Shown: positions 8,411 through 17,358, numbered from the stretch's first letter. The stretch is DNA of 64,000 nt from DASXHY01 sp035552155 (GCA_035552155.1 DASZLX010000056.1:205157-269156); one strand, 5' to 3'. Notes: generated from the sequence alone by a model not told the origin. Translations and numbers: made by a program.

Positions 8411-9857
8411 GGAGGCCTCCTTCGCTGCATTGGATGTCCATGGTGAATTGGAGCGCGGGTGAATGGCCGCGAATCTGTGTGACCTTGACGCCGGCGATGC
8501 CGGGAGTTTTTTGCAACTGCCCCTGCGTCATGAACAGGGACTGCATGCTGCGCGCAGTGCCGGTGCAAATCACGGTGCTCAGGTCGCGAATCTCGACGTT
8601 CTTGGCCGTCACCGCGCCGTCCTCGGGAAAGGCCAGCGTGATCTGCTTTAAAATGGACAACCCGCGGACCGAGTCATCCGTCCAGGGACGATATTGCTGG
8701 ATTTTGGATTCGATGCCCTGGAGTTCCTTCACGTCGCCGGCCATCTGGTTCCAGCGTGATTGCCAGTGGACGAGTTGCACTTCCTGATACAGGAACAAAC
8801 CCAGCAGGATGACGAGCACGGCGGCGGCGGCGCCGATGGCCTGGCGGGCCTTGCCGGAGCCGTATTTGGAGGCGAATTCCTTCCACGCCGGGATTTTCGG
8901 CGGCAGAAATTCGACGAAAGTCTCGCGGCCGGCTAAAAATTGGGCGGCGAAGCTGAAGGCCGACGACACGGCCGTGTCCGGCGGAATTTCAACGCCAAAT
9001 TCACCCGGCGCGTAAGTCCTCGCCAGCTCCACTTTCAAGGACATTTGCTCCAGCCGCAGTTCCAGTTCGTCGGCAAGCTGCTGGGCAAAATCGCGCGGGC
9101 CGAAAATACGCACGGTGCGGACCTTGTCGCGCAACCCGGCGGGCAATTGCCCGAGCGTGATGCGGGCTTCGCGGACGACCACGTCCGCATGCAGCACGCG
9201 CCGCCCGCCTTCCATCTCGAGGGCGCCTTCCAGCGCGCGCAGGGCGGCGATGCCTCCGCCGCAAATGATTTGCAGGCCCACATTGCTTTCGCCGACGACC
9301 AGCGCCATCACGCAATTGGATTTTTCCACGTCGGGCAACTGGAGAGCCGTGATGCCGAGCGAAAAGCTGATGGGTTTCAGTTTCGCGGCGCGCAGGACTT
9401 TTTCGAGAGCGACCACGTGAATTCGCGGAACGCCGACCAGCGCGGCGTGTTGCTTCCCGGAAACGGAATAGCGCGAGGTGGCGAAATAAAGCGAATCTGC
9501 GTCCGAATGAAAACCGCGCTCGGCTTCAATCTGCAAAAACCCGGGAACATCGGCGTCCGGCAGTTCCGGAATTTCCGTGTGCGTGGTCATGGCCCATTTC
9601 AGCGGCATGCAGACGATGCAGTTCCGCTCGCGCACCTCTGCCAGGTCGAGGTGATTGCGGATTTCGCGCCCGACGAGCTCCGCGTCGGCGGTCAGCGGGT
9701 CCAGCGACAACGTCGCGGAAAAGGATTGCAGCAATTGCACCGAGCCATTGGTGCGCCGCAACACGACTCCGTCCAGGCGGCTGCCGTCAATCGCGAGCGC
9801 CAGCACCGAGGACGGGCGTTGCCGTTTGAATCCGGGCAATTTTTTCAGGTCAATCAT
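8400..9857 (-). CDS. gspL: GspL/PilM-PilN-like T2SS platform protein
   Basis: A 485-residue protein joining a cytoplasmic actin-like PilM/GspL domain (about 15-340, beginning VLALAIDGSRLDGVVL), one membrane helix (AIGAAAAVLVILLGLFLY) and a PilN-like periplasmic domain. It should recruit the GspE ATPase to the membrane. ATG 9857 is chosen because it makes a 4-base ATGA overlap with the gspK stop; the open frame upstream to 10205 runs inside gspK. The stop overlaps the gspM start by 11 bases. Confidence 0.85.
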   Translation of the reverse strand: MIDLKKLPGFKRQRPSSVLALAIDGSRLDGVVLRRTNGSVQLLQSFSATLSLDPLTADAELVGREIRNHLDLAEVRERNCIVCMPLKWAMTTHTEIPELPDADVPGFLQIEAERGFHSDADSLYFATSRYSVSGKQHAALVGVPRIHVVALEKVLRAAKLKPISFSLGITALQLPDVEKSNCVMALVVGESNVGLQIICGGGIAALRALEGALEMEGGRRVLHADVVVREARITLGQLPAGLRDKVRTVRIFGPRDFAQQLADELELRLEQMSLKVELARTYAPGEFGVEIPPDTAVSSAFSFAAQFLAGRETFVEFLPPKIPAWKEFASKYGSGKARQAIGAAAAVLVILLGLFLYQEVQLVHWQSRWNQMAGDVKELQGIESKIQQYRPWTDDSVRGLSILKQITLAFPEDGAVTAKNVEIRDLSTVICTGTARSMQSLFMTQGQLQKTPGIAGVKVTQIRGHSPALQFTMDIQCSEGGLRAN

Positions 9858-11209
9858 GAGTCCGTGTTTTTTGCCAGGACTGCCTGGCGGATGTTTTTGC
9901 CGAGCGCCCAGCCGAGATGTGTCAGATCGCGGCGATAAATAATTCTCGGCGTGCCTTCCGCCGTGTCGAAAATAAAACGCACGCGCCGATAGCCGCGTCC
10001 AAAGGGTCCCACCGCCGCCACGTCGGCCATGAACTGGTAGCTTTTGGTGGTGATGCGGTTGCCGATTTGATTGGCGAGTTGCGTGGCATCGTTGCCGGTC
10101 AATCCCAATGCGTCGATAACCCAGGCGACGGACCCGAGCTTGTCGGGGTTGGACTGCCGGTAGGAAACGATCTGGGCCACGTAATTGCTGATTCCGGGAA
10201 TGCAATACAGCACCGCCGGGTTCGCGGTGTTGATATTGATGCGCCCCGAGATAAAGGCGTTGGTGGAATCGACGGTCGTAAGCTGGCTGGCCACCTGGGC
10301 GAACTGGTCCGAGGTCATGTGGCTTTTCAGGTAGAATTGCAAGGGGCTGTTGTTATTTCCACTCGCGGAACGGAGTTGGCGCAGGATTGTGGCGGCAACG
10401 TCCGAGGTGAAGTTGGTCGAGAAAAGAGCTGCCAATTGATTGGTCACGGTCGCGCTAAGCGTGCGGACGTTGATGAGCGCGGTGCCGTCGGGATTGGTGT
10501 TGGGTTCGCGGCTGTAAACGGTCACGCATTCCAGGATGCCGGGATCGGCCTGGCTGTTTCGGTTTTCGTCAACTTCGCTGGGATCCAGAGCGCCGTTGCG
10601 GTTCGCATCCTCGCCCACGAGAGTGTCCATGTCCGCGCCATAAACCAGCCGCAGTTCATCCGTGGTTTCAAACGGCTGCTGCTTGGGCGTGTACGGCGGG
10701 CTTAACATGGCGTATTCCTCCGGGCCCACGCCGCCCGACGAGGTGTCATTGGTGCGCCAGCTAATGATGTTCGCGGCAAAATCGGGATCGATGTTGGGCA
10801 GCGAGGAAATCATGCCCAGCGTGGCAGTATTGAGATTGAGTTTCGAATTTTCATCGGTGAGACCGAAAACCACCTGGTCGGGATTAAGGGGTGGACTATT
10901 GGTGTCGCGTCCAATCAGCCAAAAATGCGAGTCGCCCACGGCCACGGCGGCAGTTTGGTAATAAGTTTGATCGGGCATCGTGCCGTTGGTGGCGTAATTC
11001 GCGAGCACGAACGTCACGTAGCGCGCCGCGCCGTCAATCGCCTGCTCCGCCTCCAGGCCGGAGGTGCGATTATCCGCAGCCTGCATCTCAAACGAACTGG
11101 AATTGGCAAAATACAGCGTCAGCGTGACCAGCCCCAAAGCAATCCAAAGGACGATGATGAGGACGGAGCCACGTTCTGCCCGACAGCGATTTGAAAACTT
11201 AATTTCCAC
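9854..11209 (-). CDS. gspK: T2SS minor pseudopilin GspK
   Basis: A 451-residue large minor pseudopilin, expected at the pseudopilus tip with GspI and GspJ. The prepilin site is RGSVLIIVLWIALGLVTLTL, lacking Glu at position 5 as is usual for GspK. The rest is the GspK alpha-domain fold: FGLTDENSKLNLNTA and SGRININTANPAVLYCIPGI, with helix-hairpin-helix-like stretches. A segment DANRNGALDPSEVDENRNSQ resembles a calcium-binding EF-hand/dockerin loop, which fits the calcium sites known in GspK. The start overlaps gspJ by 11 bases and the stop overlaps gspL by 4. Confidence 0.93.
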   Translation of the reverse strand: MEIKFSNRCRAERGSVLIIVLWIALGLVTLTLYFANSSSFEMQAADNRTSGLEAEQAIDGAARYVTFVLANYATNGTMPDQTYYQTAAVAVGDSHFWLIGRDTNSPPLNPDQVVFGLTDENSKLNLNTATLGMISSLPNIDPDFAANIISWRTNDTSSGGVGPEEYAMLSPPYTPKQQPFETTDELRLVYGADMDTLVGEDANRNGALDPSEVDENRNSQADPGILECVTVYSREPNTNPDGTALINVRTLSATVTNQLAALFSTNFTSDVAATILRQLRSASGNNNSPLQFYLKSHMTSDQFAQVASQLTTVDSTNAFISGRININTANPAVLYCIPGISNYVAQIVSYRQSNPDKLGSVAWVIDALGLTGNDATQLANQIGNRITTKSYQFMADVAAVGPFGRGYRRVRFIFDTAEGTPRIIYRRDLTHLGWALGKNIRQAVLAKNTDS

Positions 11210-12104
11210 CAGGCCCTCCGGTCGAGTTGTTGGTGTCGCTGTCGGAATTATCCAATTCGTTCGTGTGCACCTGGGCCATCAATGGCACCAGCAATTGAAG
11301 CGGCGCGGCCGGGTCTTGCGTGGAGTCTTTCGCAACGAGTTGTACGCTCACCCGCACGGCAACGGGCAAATTGGTTTCGACGGTGTCGTCCCAGGTATCG
11401 AGCCAGTTTTGCCCGTCGAAATAGGAAAAGTTCAGGCTCTGCACGCCGCTGGCGAGGAATTGGTCGTCCTCATCCTCGGTGGTGGTGGAAAGCAAATTGC
11501 GCGTGACGGTGCGGATCAAATCCTTCCCGCCATTGGTCGAGTCGGCCGGTGCCTGCAATCCGTAGGTGATCTTTTGGATTTCGCTCCACGGCGTGTTGGG
11601 AGTCATCAGGCCGGTGGTGGTATAGATTTGAATGCCGTCGTTGGCATCGACGCCGCCCAGGAGCGAGCCGCTTTGCATCGGACCGGCCAGCAGGCCGCCG
11701 GGAGGAACGGCGTTTTTCAAATCGCGCCGCATGAGATTCATCGCGCGCTCGATGGGCAAGGATTGGTCGAGATTTGCCGCGGCGTGCTCCTGCAGGCGCA
11801 AGGCACCGGCAAAAATGGAGCTGATGGCCACCAGCACGATGGCGCAAACCCCGAGCGCCAGCAGCACTTCAATGAGCGTGAAGCCGGCCGCCGCAGTCCA
11901 AGACGCCGGCGCCGGGTGAAACGGGCTGAATAACGCCTTACGTCCTGGACTGCGGCGGCCCACTCGCAAATAACGAATGGCCAATGAATGACGAACGCCC
12001 CCCCGTTGCTCTGAAGCTTTGGCGAGGCCAGCGAATGTGGAATGGCGGGTATGGGCCATTCGGCCTTCGTCATTCGGCATTTGCTGATGGAACGTCAAAT
12101 TCAT
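11199..12104 (-). CDS. gspJ: T2SS minor pseudopilin GspJ with a 74-residue repeat-derived leader
   Basis: A minor pseudopilin. The prepilin peptidase site AAAG/FTLIEVLLAL has the conserved Glu at +5 and is followed by a GspJ-type body (RAMNLMRRDLKNAV, then LNFSYFDGQNWLDTW). ATG 12104 lies 8 bases after the gspI stop, but it puts 74 residues before the cleavage site, where 6-25 is usual. That leader is encoded by repeat DNA, including a 75-base element with 20-base inverted ends at 11886-11960. A later start such as TTG at about 11970 is possible. The product is sure and the start is not. Confidence 0.85.
   Translation of the reverse strand: MNLTFHQQMPNDEGRMAHTRHSTFAGLAKASEQRGGVRHSLAIRYLRVGRRSPGRKALFSPFHPAPASWTAAAGFTLIEVLLALGVCAIVLVAISSIFAGALRLQEHAAANLDQSLPIERAMNLMRRDLKNAVPPGGLLAGPMQSGSLLGGVDANDGIQIYTTTGLMTPNTPWSEIQKITYGLQAPADSTNGGKDLIRTVTRNLLSTTTEDEDDQFLASGVQSLNFSYFDGQNWLDTWDDTVETNLPVAVRVSVQLVAKDSTQDPAAPLQLLVPLMAQVHTNELDNSDSDTNNSTGGPGGN
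11886..11960. repeat. 75-base palindromic element inside the gspJ leader
   Basis: The ends GGCCGCCGCAGTCCAAGACG (11886-11905) and CGTCCTGGACTGCGGCGGCC (11941-11960) are inverted repeats matching at 19 of 20 positions, around a 35-base centre. The element lies in frame in the leader of gspJ, immediately before the GFTLIE site. A further imperfect inverted pair built from AATGACGAA-type units occupies about 11976-12085. Confidence 0.85.
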
Positions 12105-12112
12105 GCGGCCGG

Positions 12113-12574
12113 TTAATCGGTATTATTGGTCATGGAAGTCGAAAAAGACCCGTCAACGAGCGTGCTCAATTGCACCGAGTAATCCTTGCCTTGCACGCTG
12201 TATTTCACCTGCACGGTCAGCAAACGGATCGGGTCCTGGTTCCATGGTTCGTTCTGCAAAGTCCAATCGAACTGCTGCGCGCCATCCTCCGCCGTGCCGT
12301 TCTGCGAGGATTGATTCCAATTGGTGGTGACGATGCTTTCGCTCAAAACTCGCTCGGCGACCCGCGCGGCTTCGGTCTTCCGCTGGGCGATATCGCCCGC
12401 CTGGCTCGCCACGTGCAGCGCCTCCACCACGACTGGAATGACGATGGCCATGAAAACCAGCGCTGCCAGGACTTCAGCCAGCGTGAAAGCGGCCGTACGC
12501 CTGGAATGGCGAATGAGCCGTCGCGCGCCGCCGCGCCCGCAGGCGCTATTGGCTGGTCGTGGTCGCAATTTCAT
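12113..12574 (-). CDS. gspI: T2SS minor pseudopilin GspI
   Basis: A 153-residue minor pseudopilin. ATG 12574 gives a basic leader (MKLRPRP..., RRLIRHSRR) and the site TAA/FTLAEVLAALVFMAIV, with Glu at +5. The residue before the cut is Ala instead of the usual Gly, which prepilin peptidases often tolerate. The body contains AARVAERVLSESIV and VQVKYSVQGKDYSVQLSTLV, as in GspI. The open frame reaches further upstream but only as an Arg/Ser-rich shadow of gspH. The start overlaps the gspH end by 29 bases. Confidence 0.88.
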   Translation of the reverse strand: MKLRPRPANSACGRGGARRLIRHSRRTAAFTLAEVLAALVFMAIVIPVVVEALHVASQAGDIAQRKTEAARVAERVLSESIVTTNWNQSSQNGTAEDGAQQFDWTLQNEPWNQDPIRLLTVQVKYSVQGKDYSVQLSTLVDGSFSTSMTNNTD

Positions 12575-13118
12575 ACTGGTTGCGGTCGCGTGTTTGCGTG
12601 AGCGAAAGCGTGGCGTCGCGGTCTTGATCGACGATCTTAATCGTCTTCGGACTGGTTTCGGCAATGGTGCCGTCCGGCAGGAAATTGATTTGCGGCAAAC
12701 CCTCGCGCGCGGGATCCCTGCTGGTCGTGGCCGGTGCGGCCGCGCTCGCGTCATTGTCCTCAACTTCAATCTGGAGATTTTCGTTGAGCTTGAATTCAAC
12801 TGCGTCGGGGTCCTTGTCAGTATAACCGGGTTCTTCTTCGAGGCCGTATTTTTGCTCCTTGGCGTCAAACCACAACACCATGGGCACGCCGCCGGAAACC
12901 GCGCGGCTTTGGCCCTGATGCATCAGGGCGATGATTTGCCGACCCTCGGAATTCAAGGTGCGCCCGCGAAAAAATCCCGACAAATGCGGCGCCACAAACG
13001 AGACCGCGATGACCAGCAGGGCAAGCACGAGGATCATTTCGATCAACGTGAAACCTGACGAGTGACGTGAGCCGCTCCATCGACATTTGCCAACCGCATG
13101 TTGTCGTCGCAAAATCAT
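12546..13118 (-). CDS. gspH: T2SS pseudopilin GspH
   Basis: A 190-residue minor pseudopilin. After a 21-residue basic leader comes SSG/FTLIEMILVLALLVIAV with the conserved Glu, then SGFFRGRTLNSEGRQIIALM and VLWFDAKEQKYGLEEE, the GspH pattern. ATG 13118 overlaps the gspG stop by 4 bases (ATGA), which supports the start and implies coupled translation. Confidence 0.9.
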   Translation of the reverse strand: MILRRQHAVGKCRWSGSRHSSGFTLIEMILVLALLVIAVSFVAPHLSGFFRGRTLNSEGRQIIALMHQGQSRAVSGGVPMVLWFDAKEQKYGLEEEPGYTDKDPDAVEFKLNENLQIEVEDNDASAAAPATTSRDPAREGLPQINFLPDGTIAETSPKTIKIVDQDRDATLSLTQTRDRNQYEIATTTSQ

Positions 13119-13552
13119 TTGGTCCAGTTACCGATGTCGTCCTGCGAACCGTCCTGGCCGTCGGGGCCAATGGAATAAAGGTCGTAGCCGTTGGGATTAT
13201 TATGGCCGGGGTAAACGTAAACGTAAGGCTGTTGCCACGGATCCTTCGGAATCTCGTCAAGGTAAGGGCCGTTCCAATTTTTGGCGTCGTTCGGGCGCGT
13301 GACTAGATCCTGCAGATTTCTCGGATACATGCCGTTCTCGACTTCATAACGGTCAAGCGCGGTCTTGATGCCGCCCTTGATGTCCGCCATGGCAGCCGTC
13401 TTGCGCGCGGTATCGCTCGTGCCGGCGATCCTGGGGATGACCAGCGCCGCGAGAATGCCGATGATCGCCACGACCAGCAGCATTTCCACGAGGGTGAAGC
13501 CGAGTTTTCGTTTTTTATTTTCCGTAATGATGGGAGGGTTGTTGATTTTCAT
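13115..13552 (-). CDS. gspG: T2SS major pseudopilin GspG
   Basis: The major subunit of the periplasmic pseudopilus. It is 145 residues, the usual size. The site is KLG/FTLVEMLLVVAIIGILA, followed by the classic GspG core ALDRYEVENGMYP, NLQDLV, WNGPYLDEIPKDPW and YDLYSIGPDGQDG. The Asp-rich C-terminal loop is the calcium site known in GspG. It lies 9 bases after gspF and overlaps gspH by 4. Confidence 0.97.
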   Translation of the reverse strand: MKINNPPIITENKKRKLGFTLVEMLLVVAIIGILAALVIPRIAGTSDTARKTAAMADIKGGIKTALDRYEVENGMYPRNLQDLVTRPNDAKNWNGPYLDEIPKDPWQQPYVYVYPGHNNPNGYDLYSIGPDGQDGSQDDIGNWTK

Positions 13553-13561
13553 GTGGAGAAT

Positions 13562-14806
13562 TTATTTGATGTTTTGGCTCATGGTGAGCACCGGCAGCAA
13601 CATGCCGATGAAAATAATGCCGATGAATCCGGCAATTAAAAAGAGCATTAACGGTTCGGCGAACGCGACCGCCGTTTTTAGCGCGCGGTCCAAATCCACT
13701 TCCGTCACGTTGGAAATGCGGACGAGTTCGACATCCAGCCGCCCGCTTTCCTCGGCCACCGAAATCATTTCCAGCACCGAACCGGGAAACAGGTCCTTGC
13801 AATCCGCCAGGCTCTGGCCCAGCCGCCCGCCTTGCTGCACGCCTTCGATGGAACGGCCCACGGCATCCACGAGGACCTGGTTGCCGATCGATTTGCGGGC
13901 GACATTCAACCCGTGAATCAGCGGCACGCCGGCGCCCAGCAGCGTGCCGAGCATCCGGCAAAAGCGCGCCATGGCAAATTGCGCCGTCAGCGGGCCTACA
14001 ATGGGCGCGCGCAGCAAAAATGTTTCCCAGACACGCTTGCCTTTCTCGGAGGTAAACCAGTTCCGGACCAGGACCACGACGGCGAGCACGCCTGCGCCCA
14101 CGAACAAGCCGTAGGAGCGAATCGCGTGGCTGGCGCCGATGATCAATTGGGTGATCAGCGGGAGCGTGCCGTGGATGCTATTGAACACGTTCTGGAATTT
14201 TGGGATGAAAAACGTCATCAGGACGATGAGGACAAGAATCGCCAGCACCAGTAGGATGGCGGGATAGAGCATGGCGGTCATGACCTTGGCTTTCAGGTCT
14301 TTTTCGCGTGCCTGGAATTCGGCAATTTGCGCCAGCACCACGTCGAGGAATCCACCGGCTTCACCCGCTTCCACCATCGCCGTGTAAACGCGCGGGAAAG
14401 TTTCGGGCGATTTCGCCATGGCATCGGCCAGCGACATGCCGTCGATGACGAGATCGTGGACCTCCTTCCATTTCGCCGCGGAAACGGGATTGGAGGCTTC
14501 CTTGCACAGAATGACGAGCGCGCGGCTGAGCGGCACGCCGGCGGCGAGCAGGCTGGAGAGCAAGCGCGTGAAATTCTCCAGTTCCTTGGCGGAAACTTTT
14601 TGCGACTTGAATTTAAATGAGAAATCGCCGGCGGCCGCGCTGCCGTTTTTGGCCACGCCGTTTTTCGAGGCGCTTTCCGCGAGGCTGACGGGCCGGAGGC
14701 CGCGGCCTTCCATTTGCCGAAAGGCATCCGGGCGTCCAGCCGCTTCAATCCGGCCTTCAGCGATCGTTCCGTCGGATTGAATCGCTTTGTATTGAAAGGT
14801 GGGCAT
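13562..14806 (-). CDS. gspF: T2SS inner-membrane platform protein GspF
   Basis: A polytopic platform protein of 414 residues with two repeated T2SSF domains. Each has a cytoplasmic helical part (FTRLLSSLLAAGVPLSRAL; FCRMLGTLLGAGVPLIHGLN) followed by membrane helices (ILLVLAILVLIVLMTFFIP; LMLFLIAGFIGIIFIGMLLP). ATG 14806 (MPTFQYKA) is the family start and shares one base with the preceding stop (TGATG). A GTG at 14839 would add 11 unrelated residues. Confidence 0.96.
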   Translation of the reverse strand: MPTFQYKAIQSDGTIAEGRIEAAGRPDAFRQMEGRGLRPVSLAESASKNGVAKNGSAAAGDFSFKFKSQKVSAKELENFTRLLSSLLAAGVPLSRALVILCKEASNPVSAAKWKEVHDLVIDGMSLADAMAKSPETFPRVYTAMVEAGEAGGFLDVVLAQIAEFQAREKDLKAKVMTAMLYPAILLVLAILVLIVLMTFFIPKFQNVFNSIHGTLPLITQLIIGASHAIRSYGLFVGAGVLAVVVLVRNWFTSEKGKRVWETFLLRAPIVGPLTAQFAMARFCRMLGTLLGAGVPLIHGLNVARKSIGNQVLVDAVGRSIEGVQQGGRLGQSLADCKDLFPGSVLEMISVAEESGRLDVELVRISNVTEVDLDRALKTAVAFAEPLMLFLIAGFIGIIFIGMLLPVLTMSQNIK

Positions 14807-15030
14807 CAGTGCTCCTGGACGGAACAGCCCACCACCCACTCGGCTTTTGAAGAAACTTCCGCGCCCGACAAATCCCCCTCTTCCAGCGTGACGCGGGGAA
14901 GAACGACGGTTCGTTGCGCTTCAAAGAGCAAAGCCGTGGTAGGCGAGCGTTCCGTGGAATATTTCGAATTAATCAACATACCCTCACCGGCATCCGGCGA
15001 TTGAATCAGATTGCAAAAACGTGTTTTCAT
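14806..15030 (-). CDS. Unknown 74-aa protein between gspE and gspF
   Basis: I do not recognise this protein. It starts with ATGA overlapping the gspE stop (15027-15030) and ends with TGATG shared with the gspF start, so it is wedged between two essential T2SS genes and very probably translated. The 74 residues show no signal or membrane helix. Visible are a strand-rich centre (TALLFEAQRTVVLPRVTLEEG), acidic residues and two cysteines (Cys6, Cys70). A cytoplasmic accessory of the GspE/GspF interface is a guess from position only. Confidence 0.75.
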   Translation of the reverse strand: MKTRFCNLIQSPDAGEGMLINSKYSTERSPTTALLFEAQRTVVLPRVTLEEGDLSGAEVSSKAEWVVGCSVQEH

Positions 15031-16772
15031 TCTTTCTTCCCCACCGCGATGGAGGCGGGGGTGACGCCGTCCATCGTTTCATTTTTAGTTGTGCGGGCCA
15101 CCTCCTTGGCGGTCGTAACACTTAAAACTTCCTCGACAGTAGTCATGCCCAGGCGGACCAGGCGCCAGCCGTCTTCAGCCAGGGTTTTCATTCCCTGCTT
15201 GCGGGCGGCGTCGCGAATCTGGTCGGACGAGGCATTTTTCAAAACCAACTGGCGGATTTCATTGTCGGAATCCATCCACTCGAAAATGGCGTGCCGGCCG
15301 TAAAAACCGGTGTTGCGGCATTCGCGGCAGCCGATGGAGCGGTAAATCGTGGCGTTCGCGGGAATGCCAATCTGCTCTTTGAGCGCCTGCGCCGTGGGCG
15401 AATGATCCGGCTCCTTGCAATGCTTGCAAAGCACGCGCACCAATCGTTGCGCGAGCACGGCTTCCAGCGAGGAGGCGACCAGGTACGGCTCGACGCCCAT
15501 GTCCACGAGGCGTGTGACGGCGCCGGGCGCGTCATTGGTGTGCAGCGTGGAGAAAACCAAATGGCCGGTGAGCGAGGCCTGCACGGCGATTTGCGCCGTC
15601 TCCTGGTCGCGAATTTCGCCGATGAGCACGACGTCCGGGTCGTGGCGCAAAATCGAGCGCAATCCGCGCGCAAACGTCAGCCCGGCTTTTTCCGAAACCT
15701 GGATTTGATTGACGCCTTTAAGCTGGTATTCCACCGGGTCTTCAATAGTGATGATTTTGCGGACGGCATCGTTGATTTCGTTCAACGCGGTGTAAAGCGT
15801 CGAGGTTTTGCCGCTGCCGGTCGGGCCGGTCACGAGAATGATCCCGTGCGGCATCTGGAGCACGCGGCGAAAGCAGTCCAGTTCGCGCTTGTCCATGCCG
15901 ATGTCCGGCAGACCGCGCAACTTGGAGTTTTGCCGCAGCAAACGCATCACCACCGCTTCGCCGTGCAGCATTGGAATCACCGACACGCGGATATCCACTT
16001 CGCTGTCCTCGATGCGGATTTTGATGCGCCCGTCCTGCGGCAGCCGCTTTTCGGCGATGTTCAAATGGCTCAGGATCTTGATGCGCGAGACAATGGCGGG
16101 CTGAAATTGTTTCAACTGCGGCGGCACCGGCACATCCTGCAGGACGCCGTCAATGCGGTAGCGAATGCGAAATTCGTCTTCAAACGGCTCGAGGTGAATG
16201 TCCGAGGCGCGCAGGTCGATGGCGTCTTTGAGCACCTGGTTGACGAAGCGGATGATGGACGCCTCGTCCTCAACTCCGTCCAAATTCGTGTCGTCGTCGG
16301 GATTTTCATCGACGACTTCGAAGCCTTTTTCCTCGCCGAGAGTGCCGATGGTGTCGGCGCCGACGCCTAGGCGCTTTTTCATTTCGCGCTGGATGGCTTC
16401 GCTGGAGGCGAGGATGGGCTTTAAATTCAGGCCCGTGAGCGTTTTCAACGCATCCAGCCCCTGCGTGGCGAAAAGGCGGCTGGTGGCGACTTCCACGGTG
16501 CCGTTCGAGCGCTTGAGGGGAAGCAATTCCTCCTTCAGCAGGATGCGGGCGGGAAACAAAGAGAGAAGCTGGCGATCCGGTTCGAGATCTTCGAGCGTGG
16601 TATAAGCGAGGCCGTATTCAGCGGCCAGCCAGCGGAGGACGTCTTCCTCCGTTTTGACGGGCGGCTTCGCGCGAGCGAGCGATTCCGCATCGATCGAGGA
16701 CAATTGCCGGGCCGCGACCATGCGGTCGAGCAATTGTTTCGGCGAGGAATCAGTTGTAATGGCTTCGCTCAT
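15027..16772 (-). CDS. gspE: T2SS assembly ATPase GspE
   Basis: The secretion ATPase that drives pseudopilus growth. It is 581 residues, with an N-terminal T2SSE_N domain (about 1-150) that binds GspL, then the catalytic core: ASDIHLEPFEDEFRIRYRID, Walker A GPTGSGKTST near residue 315, the Asp box ITIEDPVEYQ, Walker B region RHDPDVVLIGEIRD and the His box TGHLVFSTLHTND. The zinc tetracysteine motif CKHC...CREC follows, with GFYGRHAIFEW. It is the first core gene of the operon, 37 bases after the Gly-rich protein gene. Confidence 0.97.
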   Translation of the reverse strand: MSEAITTDSSPKQLLDRMVAARQLSSIDAESLARAKPPVKTEEDVLRWLAAEYGLAYTTLEDLEPDRQLLSLFPARILLKEELLPLKRSNGTVEVATSRLFATQGLDALKTLTGLNLKPILASSEAIQREMKKRLGVGADTIGTLGEEKGFEVVDENPDDDTNLDGVEDEASIIRFVNQVLKDAIDLRASDIHLEPFEDEFRIRYRIDGVLQDVPVPPQLKQFQPAIVSRIKILSHLNIAEKRLPQDGRIKIRIEDSEVDIRVSVIPMLHGEAVVMRLLRQNSKLRGLPDIGMDKRELDCFRRVLQMPHGIILVTGPTGSGKTSTLYTALNEINDAVRKIITIEDPVEYQLKGVNQIQVSEKAGLTFARGLRSILRHDPDVVLIGEIRDQETAQIAVQASLTGHLVFSTLHTNDAPGAVTRLVDMGVEPYLVASSLEAVLAQRLVRVLCKHCKEPDHSPTAQALKEQIGIPANATIYRSIGCRECRNTGFYGRHAIFEWMDSDNEIRQLVLKNASSDQIRDAARKQGMKTLAEDGWRLVRLGMTTVEEVLSVTTAKEVARTTKNETMDGVTPASIAVGKKE

Positions 16773-16809
16773 ATTAAACCAGACGCCAGCTTCTCATTAA
16801 GGTTCAATT

Positions 16810-17358
16810 TTAGTTCAACAGACCCGCCAGGACGGCCGCGGCCTCTTGTTTTTGCGTGAGCACTTTCTGCAAGTCGGCCTGGGCTTGTTCCAGCTTAGCC
16901 TGCTTGGCTTTTTGTCCGGCGCGATATTTGTCGAGGAGCGTCTTCACCTGGGCGGCGGGCGCATTGGAATCAATGGCTTGTTGCAACGCCTCCCGGTCCG
17001 GGTTCACGTTGTCCTGGCCGCCATTGCCGCCACCAGCGTTGCCACCATTGCCACCGCGGCCGCCACGGCGTCCAAAACCACCGAACATGCCGGACATGGA
17101 CTCACGGCGCGCATCCATCACCTTTTGCACGAGCGGTTGAACGGCTTCCCAATCCGTATCGTTGGTGAACCCCATCTGGTCCTTGACCCGGTCCATGTAG
17201 CGTTGCTGGAATTGGGCGGGATCAAAATTTCCGCGTCCTCCCCGTCTGCCACCACCGCCGCCGCCACCGTTGTCACCGCCATTATCCTGGGCTAAAAGAC
17301 TACCCGTGCTCAGACACAGAGCAGCGGCCACCGCGAACAACGCCATCAATTTTTTCAT
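16810..17358 (-). CDS. Exported Gly/Arg-rich protein of unknown function
   Basis: A 182-residue protein from ATG 17358, with a clean signal peptide (LMALFAVAAALCLSTGSLLAQ). Two Gly/Arg/Asn-rich stretches (about 27-45 and 93-115) flank a helical segment containing DWEAVQPLVQKVMDARRES. The C-terminal half is a coiled helix (LDKYRAGQKAKQAKLEQAQADL). It resembles small periplasmic helical proteins of Spy-like style seen in Verrucomicrobiota and Planctomycetota, but no motif fixes a function. It precedes gspE by 37 bases on the same strand. The frame is open upstream to 17517 but without a signal. Confidence 0.75.
   Translation of the reverse strand: MKKLMALFAVAAALCLSTGSLLAQDNGGDNGGGGGGGRRGGRGNFDPAQFQQRYMDRVKDQMGFTNDTDWEAVQPLVQKVMDARRESMSGMFGGFGRRGGRGGNGGNAGGGNGGQDNVNPDREALQQAIDSNAPAAQVKTLLDKYRAGQKAKQAKLEQAQADLQKVLTQKQEAAAVLAGLLN

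Noticed and set aside
11064..11933. A 289-codon plus-strand frame over gspJ/gspK
   Set aside because: It is antisense to two pseudopilin genes with clear motifs and has no domain.
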